From Sorangium aterium (lineage in GTDB: Bacteria; Myxococcota_A; Polyangia; Polyangiales; Polyangiaceae), in assembly GCF_028368935.1 (NCBI RefSeq), contig NZ_JAQNDK010000005.1:1054001-1118000 (forward strand): DNA of 64,000 nt, in the 5' to 3' direction. Numbering within the stretch: the first letter of the stretch is position 1; each line of letters begins with the position of its first letter. Below are positions 1 through 8,419 of the stretch, one piece after another. Both the position numbers and the translations under genes were made by a program. The notes under the pieces are model-generated. The model saw only the letters and a list, made by a program, of their open reading frames with translations, searched no databases and had not been told where the DNA came from.

Positions 1-57
1 AATCCCGACCGCCGCGCGCGCGCGCTGCTCGCGAGCCCGGCGTCGCTCGACCGATGA
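1..57 (+). CDS. C-terminal end of an upstream gene (partial)
   Basis: An open frame enters from the left edge and stops with TGA at 55-57. It encodes only the last 18 residues (NPDRRARALLASPASLDR), which is too little to assign a family. It is on the same strand as the glutathione transferase gene that follows. The composition fits coding DNA of this genome, but a chance frame cannot be excluded. Confidence 0.35.
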   Translation, partial: NPDRRARALLASPASLDR

Positions 58-154
58 GCTTCACATTTGCTTCCCGCCTCCCCGCCTTCATGGTCAGATC
101 GGGCCGCGGCCAGCCCGCCTCTCGAACCATGGATCGCGAGCAAGGAGACCACCG

Positions 155-778
155 ATGATCAAGGTCTACAACTTCGCGCGCGGGGCCCGCGGCCTGCGCG
201 TGATGTGGCAGTGCGAAGAGATGGGTTTGCCCTACCAGGTCGAGATGGTCTCGTTTCCGCCGAGCAAAGCCTATCTCGCGCTGCATCCGCTCGGCACCGT
301 GCCGTTCCTCGAGGATGAGGGCGGCGTGGCGATCCACGAGTCCGTCGCGATGATGGTCTACGTGGCGCAGCAATACGGGCCCACTCCCCTCTTGCCCGGC
401 AAGGGCGATCCGGCGCTCGCGCGCGTGCTGCAAATGGCCGTGTTCGGCGAAGCGACCATCGGGGCAGCCGTCAATGCCCTGCTGACAGCGCATTTCGGCG
501 CGCCCGAGGCGGACAAGCGCAACTGGTCCGTCCGCGCGCACGAGGCAACCGTCGAGAAGGCCTTGCGCTTCACGGCCGACAGGCTCGGCAACATGCCTTT
601 TCTCGCCGGCGAGGGCCTCACGCTCGCCGACATCTCCGTGAGCACCGCGATCGGAATCTATCGCGGCGCGCTCGGCAAGACGCTGCCCGACGAGCTCGTC
701 ACCTACCAGGAGCGGATCGCCGCGCGGCCGGAGTACCAGCGCGCGCGCGCGAGGTGCCATGGTGAGGACAGGGGCTGA
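155..778 (+). CDS. Glutathione S-transferase family protein
   Basis: A 207-residue cytosolic GST of normal length. The N-terminal thioredoxin-like half (about residues 1-80) begins MIKVYNFARGARGLR and contains LGTVPFLEDEGG, the cis-Pro region, followed by HES, the usual glutathione-contacting Glu-Ser pair. The C-terminal helical half has FLAGEGLTLADIS, matching the GST N-capping box before an invariant Asp. GSTs conjugate glutathione to electrophiles or act as isomerases or peroxidases; the substrate cannot be told from sequence. An AAGGAG ribosome site lies about 10 bases before the ATG. It is a single gene with no operon partner in view. Confidence 0.9.
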   Translation: MIKVYNFARGARGLRVMWQCEEMGLPYQVEMVSFPPSKAYLALHPLGTVPFLEDEGGVAIHESVAMMVYVAQQYGPTPLLPGKGDPALARVLQMAVFGEATIGAAVNALLTAHFGAPEADKRNWSVRAHEATVEKALRFTADRLGNMPFLAGEGLTLADISVSTAIGIYRGALGKTLPDELVTYQERIAARPEYQRARARCHGEDRG

Positions 779-1033
779 ATCCAAACGCGATACGCATCCC
801 TCCTGGAAAAGTTGACCCAGCATGGTTTGCCTGTAGCCTGCCGGGACATCGATCGGTGGAAGCGATGCCTGCGAAGCCTGACGAGCTCAAGGTTCGTCCA
901 CTGGCAACTTTCTTGACGAGGCGGAGATGACCCGGAAGCACAGGACACCCCTGGGCGCAGCGCCAGGGTGCCGGGTGAACATCGCCGCGCCCAGCCGGGG
1001 CGGCGAGCTCCGGAGCGACGGAGGAACGCCATC

Positions 1034-1996
1034 ATGAATCGATCGTGGCCCGCGGTGGTCAAGTCGTTGATCTTCGTCCTCGCGGCGGTGCCCGCCGCGT
1101 GCGGCGACGCCGGCGCGGATCCGGGCGGGGCAGGGGGCTCGCGGCCGGAGTCGCCCGACAGTTCCGGCACGCAGGCGTCGACGTCCACCTCATCGACGTC
1201 CGCAGGCGGGGACCCCGGCATCTGGATCCCGGCGCTCGAGACGTCGTGGCACTGGATGATCGACCACCCCCTGGACCTGGACGACCCGAGGGACATGGGC
1301 CTTGTCGATCCCACGGGAGCGCCCATCGAGTCGCCGCCACCCACGGTCTACGACATCGACTGGGAGTACACGCCGGCCGAGACGGTGGCCGCGCTCCACG
1401 CGATGGGCGCCAATGTCATCTGCTACGTCGACGTCGGCGCGTTCGAGGACTACCGGCCAGACGCCGGCGACTTCCCGGAGTCGGTCAAAGGCAACCCGGA
1501 CTATCATTGGGAAGGCTCGTTCTGGCTCGACATCCGGCAGATCGACGTCCTCGGGCCGATCATGCAGGCCCGGTTCCAGGTCTGCAAGGACAAGGGCTTC
1601 GACGCCATCGAGCCCGATGAAGTCGACGGTTACGCCAACGACTCCGGGTTCCCCCTCACCTATGAAGACCAGATCGCGTACAACATGTTCATCGCGGATC
1701 TCGCCCACGAGATGGGCATGTCCGTGGGGCTCAAGGGCGACATCGAGCAGGCGGAGGACCTGTGGCCGCACTTCGACTGGACGCTGAACGAGCAGTGCTT
1801 CGAGTATGAAGAGTGCGAGCTCCTCGTCGATTCCTTCCTGGCGAACGGCAAGGCCGTGTTCGAGGTGGAGTACGACGATCCGTTCTCGGGTCACATGACC
1901 GACAGGTCGCTCTTCTGCGAACAGGCGAACGCCTGGGGCTTCAACAGCATGGAGATGCCGCTCGACCTCGACGGTGGCCGGTGGCCCTGCCGGTGA
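1034..1996 (+). CDS. GH114-type endo-alpha-1,4-polygalactosaminidase-like lipoprotein
   Basis: A 320-residue exported protein. The start was placed at ATG 1034 (MNRSWPAVVK) because a lipoprotein signal follows at once (VLAAVPAACGD, predicted lipidated Cys near residue 23) and then a Ser/Thr-rich linker. The rest (about residues 60-320) resembles the TIM-barrel glycoside hydrolase family GH114. It has VYDIDWEY, NVICYVDVGAFEDYRPD and FDAIEPDEVDGY, the last being the usual acidic catalytic region, and a late NEQCFEYEEC. Family members cleave galactosamine-containing polysaccharides, so this one may act on a matrix polymer at the cell surface. The family call is strong; the substrate is inferred. 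Confidence 0.8.
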   Translation: MNRSWPAVVKSLIFVLAAVPAACGDAGADPGGAGGSRPESPDSSGTQASTSTSSTSAGGDPGIWIPALETSWHWMIDHPLDLDDPRDMGLVDPTGAPIESPPPTVYDIDWEYTPAETVAALHAMGANVICYVDVGAFEDYRPDAGDFPESVKGNPDYHWEGSFWLDIRQIDVLGPIMQARFQVCKDKGFDAIEPDEVDGYANDSGFPLTYEDQIAYNMFIADLAHEMGMSVGLKGDIEQAEDLWPHFDWTLNEQCFEYEECELLVDSFLANGKAVFEVEYDDPFSGHMTDRSLFCEQANAWGFNSMEMPLDLDGGRWPCR

Positions 1997-2023
1997 CCCG
2001 CGGCCTTCCGAGCGCCCGCATCA

Positions 2024-3031
2024 TCACCTTGTCGGTGAGCGGGACGTAGGCCTCGAGTCCCGAGGTCCACTGGGCTTCTTCCTCGTGCCCTCCGCCGCGC
2101 GGCCGCGCGCCCGCGGGCCGTCGCGGAGCGCGGCGATGACGAGCTCCCGGAAGCAGCGGGCGCCCTCGTCCTCGTGGGTCCGCTCGTGCCAGACGAGCTG
2201 CATGCGGAAGACGAGCGCGGCCACGGGCGGCTCGAGGAGGGTGAGCGGCGCGAGGCGCGCGAGCGCCTCGGCGATGCGGCGCGGCATGGCGGCGACGAGA
2301 TCGGTGTTCGCGGCGATGACCGCGGCGGCGGAGAAGGTCGGGACGGCGGCGGCGATCTCGCGGTGCAGCCCCTGGGCCGCGAGCGCCTCCACGGCGGCGC
2401 GGTTGCCGATGCCGCCGCGCCCGAGCGCGATGTGGATGTCGATGTGGCGCAGCGAGTTGAACGCCTCGCGCGTGAGCCGGCGGCGGGCGCACGGGTGACC
2501 GCGGCGGACCACGAACACGCTGTCCTGCTCGAAGAGGTCCGCGGCGTGGTGGCCCGGCGGGAGCGGGTGCGCGGGCGCGATCGTCGCGTCGACGTCGCCG
2601 CCGCCGAGCCCCCCGGTCGCCTCGAGGTGGTCGACGCTCACGACGCGGAGGGTCGCGCGCGGCATCTCGGCCGCATAGGCGCGCGCGATCGCCGGCAGGC
2701 TGCAGATCTGGTCGAGGTCCGAGAGCGCGAGCGTGAACGCGCGCGTGGTCGCCCGCGGGTCGAACGCGCGATCCCCCTCGATCGCGCCGGCGATCTCGCC
2801 GAACGCGGCCCGGAGCCGCGGCGCGATCTGCTGCGCGCGGGGCGTGGGGACGAGGCCGCGCCCGCTGCGCACCACGAGCGGGTCGCCGAGCTGCGCGCGC
2901 AGCCGCGCGAGCGAGTTGCTCACGGCCGACGGCGTGACGCGGAGCCGCCGCGCCGCCCGCGCCGCGCTCCGCTCCTCGAGCACCGCGTGCAGGACGAGCA
3001 GCAGGTTGAGATCGAGCGTCGACAAGTTCAC
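2024..3031 (-). CDS. LysR-family transcriptional regulator
   Basis: A 335-residue LysR-type regulator. The N-terminal winged helix-turn-helix (about residues 4-64) begins with LDLNLLLVLHAVLEE and has RRLRVTPSAVSNSLARLR as the recognition region. The effector-binding domain follows (about 90-300). The last 30 residues are basic and low-complexity, longer than usual. It is divergent from the flavin monooxygenase at 3122; the 90-bp gap has a LysR-type dyad (3042-3058), so it most likely controls that gene and itself. The inducer is unknown. Confidence 0.9.
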   Translation of the reverse strand: MNLSTLDLNLLLVLHAVLEERSAARAARRLRVTPSAVSNSLARLRAQLGDPLVVRSGRGLVPTPRAQQIAPRLRAAFGEIAGAIEGDRAFDPRATTRAFTLALSDLDQICSLPAIARAYAAEMPRATLRVVSVDHLEATGGLGGGDVDATIAPAHPLPPGHHAADLFEQDSVFVVRRGHPCARRRLTREAFNSLRHIDIHIALGRGGIGNRAAVEALAAQGLHREIAAAVPTFSAAAVIAANTDLVAAMPRRIAEALARLAPLTLLEPPVAALVFRMQLVWHERTHEDEGARCFRELVIAALRDGPRARGRAAEGTRKKPSGPRDSRPTSRSPTR

Positions 3032-3041
3032 GAACGGTGAC

Positions 3042-3058
3042 GATTACCATCACGAATC
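3042..3058. promoter_or_regulatory. Candidate LysR operator (T-N11-A dyad)
   Basis: The sequence GATT-N9-AATC forms a short dyad that contains the T-N11-A pattern typical of LysR binding sites. It lies 11 bp upstream of the LysR start and 64 bp upstream of the monooxygenase start. A second small palindrome, CATTG-G-CAATG, lies at 3061-3071. The assignment rests on position and pattern only. Confidence 0.45.
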
Positions 3059-3121
3059 ATCATTGGCAATGAGCGTCAGTCCCACCCATGCTGGCCCGGG
3101 ATCGAGGTTGGAGGTGGCGAG

Positions 3122-4315
3122 ATGACACAGCGAGGTGTGCGGCGGGTGGTGCTCATCGGCGGGGGCATTGCGGGCCCGGTGCTCGGGATGTTCCTTCAGC
3201 GCATCGGCGTGGAGGCGACGATCTTCGAGGCGCGCGCGGCCCCTCTGGAGCAGGAGGGAGCGTTCCTGGGCGTCGCGCCGAACGGGATGAACGTGCTCGC
3301 AGAGCTGGGCGTCGCGCGCGCGGTGCAGGCGCGGGGCGCGGTGTGCGACGGGATCCGGTTCGAGAACGCGCGTGGGCGGGGCATCGGCGTGATCGATCAG
3401 CGCGACGCGGCGCGCCGGTTCGGCGCGGGGCTCGTGATGATCCGGCGCGGCGCGCTGCACGCGGCGCTCGCGGAGGAGGCGGCCCGGCGGGGCGTCGCGA
3501 TCCGGTACGGCATGCGGCTCGAAGGGGTGGACTGCTCGGATCCGCGCGAGGTCGTGGCGCGCTTCGAGGGCGGCGACGAGGCGCGCGGCGACGTGCTCAT
3601 CGGGTGCGACGGCGTCCGATCGCGCACGCGGGCGGCGGCGCTGCCCGGCGCGCCGGCGCCGGGCTACACAGGCCTCGTCGATTTCGGCGGCTTCGCGCGC
3701 TGCCCCGGCGCGCCGCTCCAGCCTGGCTGGAGCGTGATGGTCTTCGGCCGGCGCGCGTTCTTCGGCGCGTTTGCGGCGCCGGAGGGCGAGGTCTGGTGGT
3801 TCCACAACAGCGGGGAGCCCGCGCCGGAGGGCGCCGCCGCGCCGGGGCCGCTCCGCGAGCGCATCCTCGCGCTCCACGAGGGCGATCCAGGCTGGATCGC
3901 GGACGTGGTGCGCGCGACGCCCGAGGTGCTCGGTCCATGGCTGCTGCACGACATCCTGACGATGCCGCGCTGGCACGCCGGCCGGGTCTGCCTGATCGGC
4001 GACGCGGCGCACGCCGCGACGCCGCACGCCGGCCAGGGCGCCTCGCTGGCCATGGAGGACGGGATGCTCCTCGCGAGGTGCCTGCGGGACGAGCCCGAGC
4101 CGGAGCGAGCGTTCGCGGCGTTCGAGCGGCTGCGGCGGCCGCGGGTCGAGGCGATCGTCCGCCAGGCGCGCCGCAACGGCAGCCGCAAGGCGGTCTCGGG
4201 GCCTGTCGCGGGGTGGCTGCGCGACCGGGCGCTGCCGCTGTTCTTGCGGATCGGCGCCGCCGCGCAGGAGCGCGCGCACGCGTACCGGATCGACTGGGAG
4301 GAGCGGATCGCGTAG
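3122..4315 (+). CDS. FAD-dependent aromatic-type monooxygenase
   Basis: A 397-residue class A flavoprotein hydroxylase (PHBH/UbiH fold, TetX/salicylate-hydroxylase-like). The N-terminal Rossmann motif is LIGGGIAGPVLGMFLQ (about residues 10-25), the middle DG motif is LIGCDGVRSRTR, and the second FAD-binding motif is IGDAAHAATPHAGQGAS (about 297-313). Family members hydroxylate aromatic or polyketide substrates using NAD(P)H and O2. It is divergent from the LysR gene at 2024, which probably regulates it. The substrate cannot be read from sequence. Confidence 0.9.
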   Translation: MTQRGVRRVVLIGGGIAGPVLGMFLQRIGVEATIFEARAAPLEQEGAFLGVAPNGMNVLAELGVARAVQARGAVCDGIRFENARGRGIGVIDQRDAARRFGAGLVMIRRGALHAALAEEAARRGVAIRYGMRLEGVDCSDPREVVARFEGGDEARGDVLIGCDGVRSRTRAAALPGAPAPGYTGLVDFGGFARCPGAPLQPGWSVMVFGRRAFFGAFAAPEGEVWWFHNSGEPAPEGAAAPGPLRERILALHEGDPGWIADVVRATPEVLGPWLLHDILTMPRWHAGRVCLIGDAAHAATPHAGQGASLAMEDGMLLARCLRDEPEPERAFAAFERLRRPRVEAIVRQARRNGSRKAVSGPVAGWLRDRALPLFLRIGAAAQERAHAYRIDWEERIA

Positions 4316-4323
4316 CCGGGGAA

Positions 4324-4358
4324 AGGGCGGCGGCGCGCCCCCTCGCCGTGGGCGCCCT
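4324..4358. terminator. GC-rich hairpin between convergent genes
   Basis: Arms AGGGCG (4324-4329) and CGCCCT (4353-4358) flank a GC-rich loop in the short gap between two genes that converge. There is no clear T-run, so this is only a possible transcription end. Confidence 0.3.
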
Positions 4359-4362
4359 CGAA

Positions 4363-6543
4363 TCAGCGCCCGAGCGCCCGCGCGGTGATGCGCGCGAACG
4401 CCGGCCCCGCCACCTTGCCGCCCGTCGCGCCCTCCGCGGCGACCACCGCGCCGACGAGGATGACGAAACGCGGCTGCTCCGCCGGCGCGACCCCGATGAA
4501 GCTCGCGTAAGCACGCGGCTCGCCCGTCGCCGATTCCTCGTCCGTGGTGCCGGTCTTCCCGGCGACCCGCACCCCTTGCACACGCGCTGCTTTGCCCGTC
4601 GCCTGCTCGTCGCTCACGGCGCGCTCCAGCATGCCCATCACCGCCCGCGCCGTCTCCGGGCGGAGCACGCGCTCGTTCTCCGGGTGGTGCTCGAAGCGGA
4701 CGCTGCCGTCCGCGCCCCGCGCGCGCCGGGCGAGCGTCGGCGCATTGAACACGCCGTCATTGGCGATCGCGGCATAAGCGGCGGCCATCTGCAGCGGGCT
4801 GGCCATCGCGCCGCCATGGCCGGATGCCAGGCCCACGCCGCGGAGCGAGCCGTCCGCGATGACCGGAGGGACCTCGCCGACCGGCGCGCCGCGGAGCTGG
4901 ATGCGCATCGCCTCGCCGAAATGAAAGCGCCGGAGCCAGCGCCCGAGCGCCTCACCGCCCAGCTTGTCGAAGATCCGCGAGGCCCCGATGTTCGACGAGC
5001 GCACGAGGATCTGCGGCACGTCGAGCCACTCGTTCGGGCTCGCGTCGCGGAGGACTTCCTTGCCATAGCTCCGCGCGCCCCTGTCGCAGAAGAACCGGTC
5101 GGTCACCGCAATGGCCCCCTCGTCGAGAGCGGCCGCGACGGTGAGCGACTTGATGGTCGAGCCGCTGATGCGCGGGGCCGCGGCGGTGCTCGGATCGTGG
5201 ATGGCCAGCACCTCGCCGCTCTTTGGATCGAGCACGATCGCAGTGGCGGTGACAGGGTGCCATTCGTCCTCCATCCGCTTCATCTCCTCATCGACGATCG
5301 CCTGGATGTCGCGATTGATCGTGAGCTCCAGGCGATCGGCCGGGGCGCCCAGCACGGAGGCGACCTCCGCGGTCAGATCGGCCAGAGAGGCCGGCGTGGC
5401 GATAGCAACGGTGGAGGCAGAGGGCGGAATGGACGCGCCCGCCGGTGCGGAAGCGACCAGCTCCGACTTCCCGGATGGATTGGCTGGATTGGCCGCCACA
5501 GCCGCTACAGGTCCTTCCTTGCCGGCGGTGACGCACGCCACCACCCCGAGCAGCGCCGCAGCCGCCGCGGTGATGGCAACGCCCCGCGCCGCCGACGTGC
5601 GCAGAGACCCCGCGTGCGGTCGCACGATGGCCTCGACCCGCGCAAAGAGCTGCGAGGGCTCCGCCATCCCGAGCGCGCCGCCCGGCACCTCACGGAGCCG
5701 CGCGGCGCTGGTCGCAATGGCCAGCAGGTGCTCGGCATATTCGGTCGGCCGCGTCCCGCTCGCCAGGACCCGCTCGTCCGCCGAGAGCTCGCGCTCCATG
5801 CGAAGCCTGCGCGCCGCGAGCCACACAAGCGGGTTGAACCAGTGCATTGCACAGGCGAGCTGCCCCACGATCTGGGCAAGACAATCGCGCTGCCGAACGT
5901 GCGCCAGCTCGTGCAACAGCACGGCCCGCCAGCGCGCCTGGCTCCACTCGAGCGCCTCCCGCGGCACCAGCACCACCGCCGAAAAGACCCCGGTCACCGC
6001 CGGCACATCGATCTCGGAGCTGACGCAAACGCGGGCCTTCATGCGCGCCTCGCTGAGAGTCGCCGTGATCCCGGGCAACGAGAGCAGGGTTGCGCGCCGG
6101 GCGATCCCACGCGCCTTGGCGAGGCCATGGGCGAGGCGAGCGAGCACAGCAGATGCCCCGAGCGCCCACACGGCAAGGAGCGCCGGGCCCCACGGAAAGG
6201 ACTGCTTTGCCGGGGCGACCTGCGTGGACGGAGCCTGCACCACGGCGCGGGAAACAGGCTCGACGGAGGGCGAGGCAATGGCATCCCCGATGGGCTCGGC
6301 GAAGGGTCTGCCCGCGTCCGCGACGCCAAGCTCGGCCACTGGCAGCACCCGCCACGCCGGAGCGAGCCGCGAGGCGACCGGCACCAGGGCCGCGGCCGCG
6401 AGCCCGAGCACCAGCACGAGCCGACGTGTGGAGGCCGGCGCGCGGCGGAGCAGCGGCATCACCGCGAGGGCGAGCCCGAGGAGCACGGCGCCCCGCGCGG
6501 CATCGACGAGGAACGGCAGCGGACTCATCTCGATCGGGCTCAT
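4363..6543 (-). CDS. M56 peptidase / penicillin-binding transpeptidase fusion (BlaR1-like sensor)
   Basis: A 726-residue membrane protein. The N-terminal third has several transmembrane segments and an M56 metallopeptidase of BlaR1/MecR1 type, with zinc motif HELAH near residue 211 followed by QRDCLAQ and an HWFNP segment. A further membrane segment lies near 320. The C-terminal half (about 390-726) is a penicillin-binding transpeptidase with all three active-site motifs: STIK near 461, SSN near 513 and KTGTT near 662. The stretch HGGAMASPLQMAAAYAAIAN resembles class B PBPs such as FtsI rather than the class D-like sensor of classical BlaR1. It follows the BlaI gene with a one-base gap. Likely role: sense beta-lactam or wall stress and inactivate BlaI by proteolysis. 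Confidence 0.85.
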   Translation of the reverse strand: MSPIEMSPLPFLVDAARGAVLLGLALAVMPLLRRAPASTRRLVLVLGLAAAALVPVASRLAPAWRVLPVAELGVADAGRPFAEPIGDAIASPSVEPVSRAVVQAPSTQVAPAKQSFPWGPALLAVWALGASAVLARLAHGLAKARGIARRATLLSLPGITATLSEARMKARVCVSSEIDVPAVTGVFSAVVLVPREALEWSQARWRAVLLHELAHVRQRDCLAQIVGQLACAMHWFNPLVWLAARRLRMERELSADERVLASGTRPTEYAEHLLAIATSAARLREVPGGALGMAEPSQLFARVEAIVRPHAGSLRTSAARGVAITAAAAALLGVVACVTAGKEGPVAAVAANPANPSGKSELVASAPAGASIPPSASTVAIATPASLADLTAEVASVLGAPADRLELTINRDIQAIVDEEMKRMEDEWHPVTATAIVLDPKSGEVLAIHDPSTAAAPRISGSTIKSLTVAAALDEGAIAVTDRFFCDRGARSYGKEVLRDASPNEWLDVPQILVRSSNIGASRIFDKLGGEALGRWLRRFHFGEAMRIQLRGAPVGEVPPVIADGSLRGVGLASGHGGAMASPLQMAAAYAAIANDGVFNAPTLARRARGADGSVRFEHHPENERVLRPETARAVMGMLERAVSDEQATGKAARVQGVRVAGKTGTTDEESATGEPRAYASFIGVAPAEQPRFVILVGAVVAAEGATGGKVAGPAFARITARALGR

Positions 6544-6544
6544 C

Positions 6545-6934
6545 TCAACCCCCTTCCTTCTTGGCGCGCTCGATCACCTGGGCGATGCGATCCAGCTCTT
6601 CCCGCGATAACCTGGACTTCGACGTGTCGACCAGCGCGGTGACCGCTTGCTCGACCGAGCCTCCAAAAAACGTCCGCACGACCTGCGCCAGCGCGCTCCT
6701 GCGAGCCTCGCTCGGGGCCGCGACCGGCGTGTAGACGTAGCGTTGCCCTTCCTCGACGTGCTTGACGTGCCCGCGCTCCTCCAGCAGGCGCAGCAGCGCG
6801 CGGACCGCGGAGTAGCTCGGCGGATCCGCGAGGTTGTCCTTCACCTCGTGCGCGGTCGCGCGGCGTAGGCGGTACAAAATCTCCATGATCTCGCGCTCTC
6901 GGCGCGTGAGCGGCGGCTTCGGCATGACGTTCAT
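6545..6934 (-). CDS. BlaI/MecI-family transcriptional repressor
   Basis: A 129-residue winged-helix repressor of normal family length. The N-terminal DNA-binding half includes PPLTRREREIMEILYRL and VKDNLADPPSYSAVRALLRL. The C-terminal half (GGSVEQAVTALVDTSK onwards) is the dimerisation helix region with a basic, Glu-rich end. It is the first gene of a two-gene unit with the M56/PBP fusion. Two 16-bp palindromes directly upstream (6946-6961 and 6971-6986) are the probable autoregulatory operators. Cleavage by the downstream peptidase would relieve repression. Confidence 0.92.
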   Translation of the reverse strand: MNVMPKPPLTRREREIMEILYRLRRATAHEVKDNLADPPSYSAVRALLRLLEERGHVKHVEEGQRYVYTPVAAPSEARRSALAQVVRTFFGGSVEQAVTALVDTSKSRLSREELDRIAQVIERAKKEGG

Positions 6935-6945
6935 CCGTAGCCTGG

Positions 6946-6961
6946 TGCTAAAAAATTAGCA
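6946..6961. promoter_or_regulatory. BlaI-type operator 1
   Basis: A 16-bp palindrome with half-sites TGCTAA and TTAGCA around four central bases, 11 bp before the BlaI start. It shares half-sites and length with operator 2; the centres are 25 bp apart. The tandem arrangement next to a BlaI gene is as expected for this family, although the half-site sequence is specific to this locus. Confidence 0.8.
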
Positions 6962-6970
6962 AGTATCACG

Positions 6971-6986
6971 TGCTAAATTCTTAGCA
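6971..6986. promoter_or_regulatory. BlaI-type operator 2
   Basis: The second 16-bp palindrome, again TGCTAA-N4-TTAGCA, begins 9 bp beyond operator 1. The pair is AT-rich in an otherwise very GC-rich sequence and probably overlaps the promoter of the BlaI/M56-PBP unit. Confidence 0.8.
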
Positions 6987-7013
6987 TGTACGATCCGCTC
7001 GGCGACTCGAGGG

Positions 7014-8231
7014 CTATCCGCTGGCCTGGACGCCATAGAGGGGGAGGGTGAGCGCCGTCGAGGCCCTCCGGCCCTTGCGACCGGCGAGCCCCGTGCGCGC
7101 CAGCCATGGTGTCACCCGGAGCGCCTGATTCCGGATCCACAGCGCCCGCGATGTGGCGGGGATCAGGCTGGCCGCGCCGCCGTCGGCGAGCGACTGGTTC
7201 ACCTCGACGAACGGCCTCATGACGCGCTCGTACGAGGCGAAGGCGGCGCTGAAGTCGGAATGGGTCGCCAGCTCTCCCGCCAGGACATAGGCGCCGACCA
7301 TGGCGGTGCTCGTCCCTTGGCCCGACAAGAACGACGGAGCGTGGGCCGCGTCTCCCACGAGGGCGACCCTTCCCTTCGACCATCGAGGCATGCGGATCTG
7401 GCTGACGACGTCGAAGAAGACATCGGTGGCCTCCTGCAGAGCGGCGAGCATCCGCGGTACTTCCCAGCGGGCGCCGGCGAAGACACTGGCGGTCAACCTC
7501 CGCTGCGCCTCGATGTCGGCGAACTCCGAGAAGGGAGGCTGGGGACGGGTGAAGGTCAGGAAAGCGTGCAGGCGATCGCTGTCGCCGGCCGCGAACAGCA
7601 CGGCCGCCTTCCCGGGCGTGTTGCTGATGAACGCCTCGTGAGAGAGCCCGAGGGTGTTGGGGATGGTGAAACCTGCAAAGCAGTAGCCGAGATAACGGTG
7701 GTACTGCGCCTCGGGCCCGAAGGCGAGCCGCCGTGTGTTCGAATGCAATCCGTCAGCGCCGATGACCAGGTCGAAGGGGCGTTGCAGGCCGCTCTGGAAG
7801 CGCACATCGACGCCGCCGCCGTGCTCGTTCAAGGTGGTGATGGAGTCGCCGAAGCGGAATTCGACGTCATCTCGGACGGCGTCGTAGAGCACCGTCGTGA
7901 GCTCTCCGCGAGGCAGCTCCAGATCCCGGCCTTCCTTGCCGCCGGTGAGCGCCTCGGGCCGGATCGACCCGATAAGCGCGCCGTCGCCATCGACGAACGT
8001 GATTTTGCGTGAGTCGATGTGCGCGGCTGCCATGCGCGACAACACGCCCATGCGCTTCACGACGTCGATCGCGGTGCCCCGGATGTCGATGGGGTACCCG
8101 CCGCTTCGCACAGCGCCGGCCTTCTCCACCACCGTGACCTGGAAGCCGTACCTGTGAAGCCAGTACGCGAGCACGGGGCCGGCGATGCTCGCGCCGGAGA
8201 TCAGGATCTTCTTGTTCCGCGAAGTCGCCAT
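7014..8231 (-). CDS. FAD-dependent monooxygenase (TetX-like)
   Basis: A 405-residue class A flavin monooxygenase. The start was set at ATG 8231 (MATSRNKKILISG) because the FAD motif ISGASIAGPVLAYWLHRYG follows directly; the upstream in-frame extension is not conserved-looking. The DG motif is VIGADGLHSNTRR and the second FAD motif is LVGDAAHAPSFLSGQGTS. It resembles the tetracycline-degrading and polyketide-hydroxylating group. It is divergent from the TetR gene at 8420, and a dyad in the gap (8372-8392) suggests TetR controls it. Typical of a drug- or xenobiotic-inducible oxidase; the substrate is unknown. Confidence 0.9.
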   Translation of the reverse strand: MATSRNKKILISGASIAGPVLAYWLHRYGFQVTVVEKAGAVRSGGYPIDIRGTAIDVVKRMGVLSRMAAAHIDSRKITFVDGDGALIGSIRPEALTGGKEGRDLELPRGELTTVLYDAVRDDVEFRFGDSITTLNEHGGGVDVRFQSGLQRPFDLVIGADGLHSNTRRLAFGPEAQYHRYLGYCFAGFTIPNTLGLSHEAFISNTPGKAAVLFAAGDSDRLHAFLTFTRPQPPFSEFADIEAQRRLTASVFAGARWEVPRMLAALQEATDVFFDVVSQIRMPRWSKGRVALVGDAAHAPSFLSGQGTSTAMVGAYVLAGELATHSDFSAAFASYERVMRPFVEVNQSLADGGAASLIPATSRALWIRNQALRVTPWLARTGLAGRKGRRASTALTLPLYGVQASG

Positions 8232-8371
8232 GTGTCCGCCTTCCTTCTGTGTGAGCTCGCAGCGGCGGAGGGCGCATCCGCGAGAGATCGGCGCGACCCG
8301 CCCGCTGCCACGAGGCAGGGCAAGCAGCTGCCGACCGCGGTCCACTCGGCCCAGGGAGCTCTGACGTCGAC

Positions 8372-8392
8372 TACACTACACCGTATAGTGTA
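8372..8392. promoter_or_regulatory. Candidate TetR operator
   Basis: Perfect 7-bp half-sites TACACTA (8372-8378) and TAGTGTA (8386-8392) are separated by 7 bp, in the gap between the divergent monooxygenase and TetR genes and 27 bp before the TetR start. Length, symmetry and position fit a TetR-family operator controlling both genes. Confidence 0.65.
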
Positions 8393-8419
8393 CAAAGGCC
8401 AGGGCAAAAAGAGGCCGAA

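Noticed and set aside
12-25. A GCGCGC run
   Set aside because: Simple sequence within the tail of an upstream frame; no repeat structure.
3088-6642. An 1184-residue plus-strand frame across the monooxygenase and BlaR-like genes
   Set aside because: It runs through two well-supported genes on different strands in another frame; composition is that of a shadow frame.
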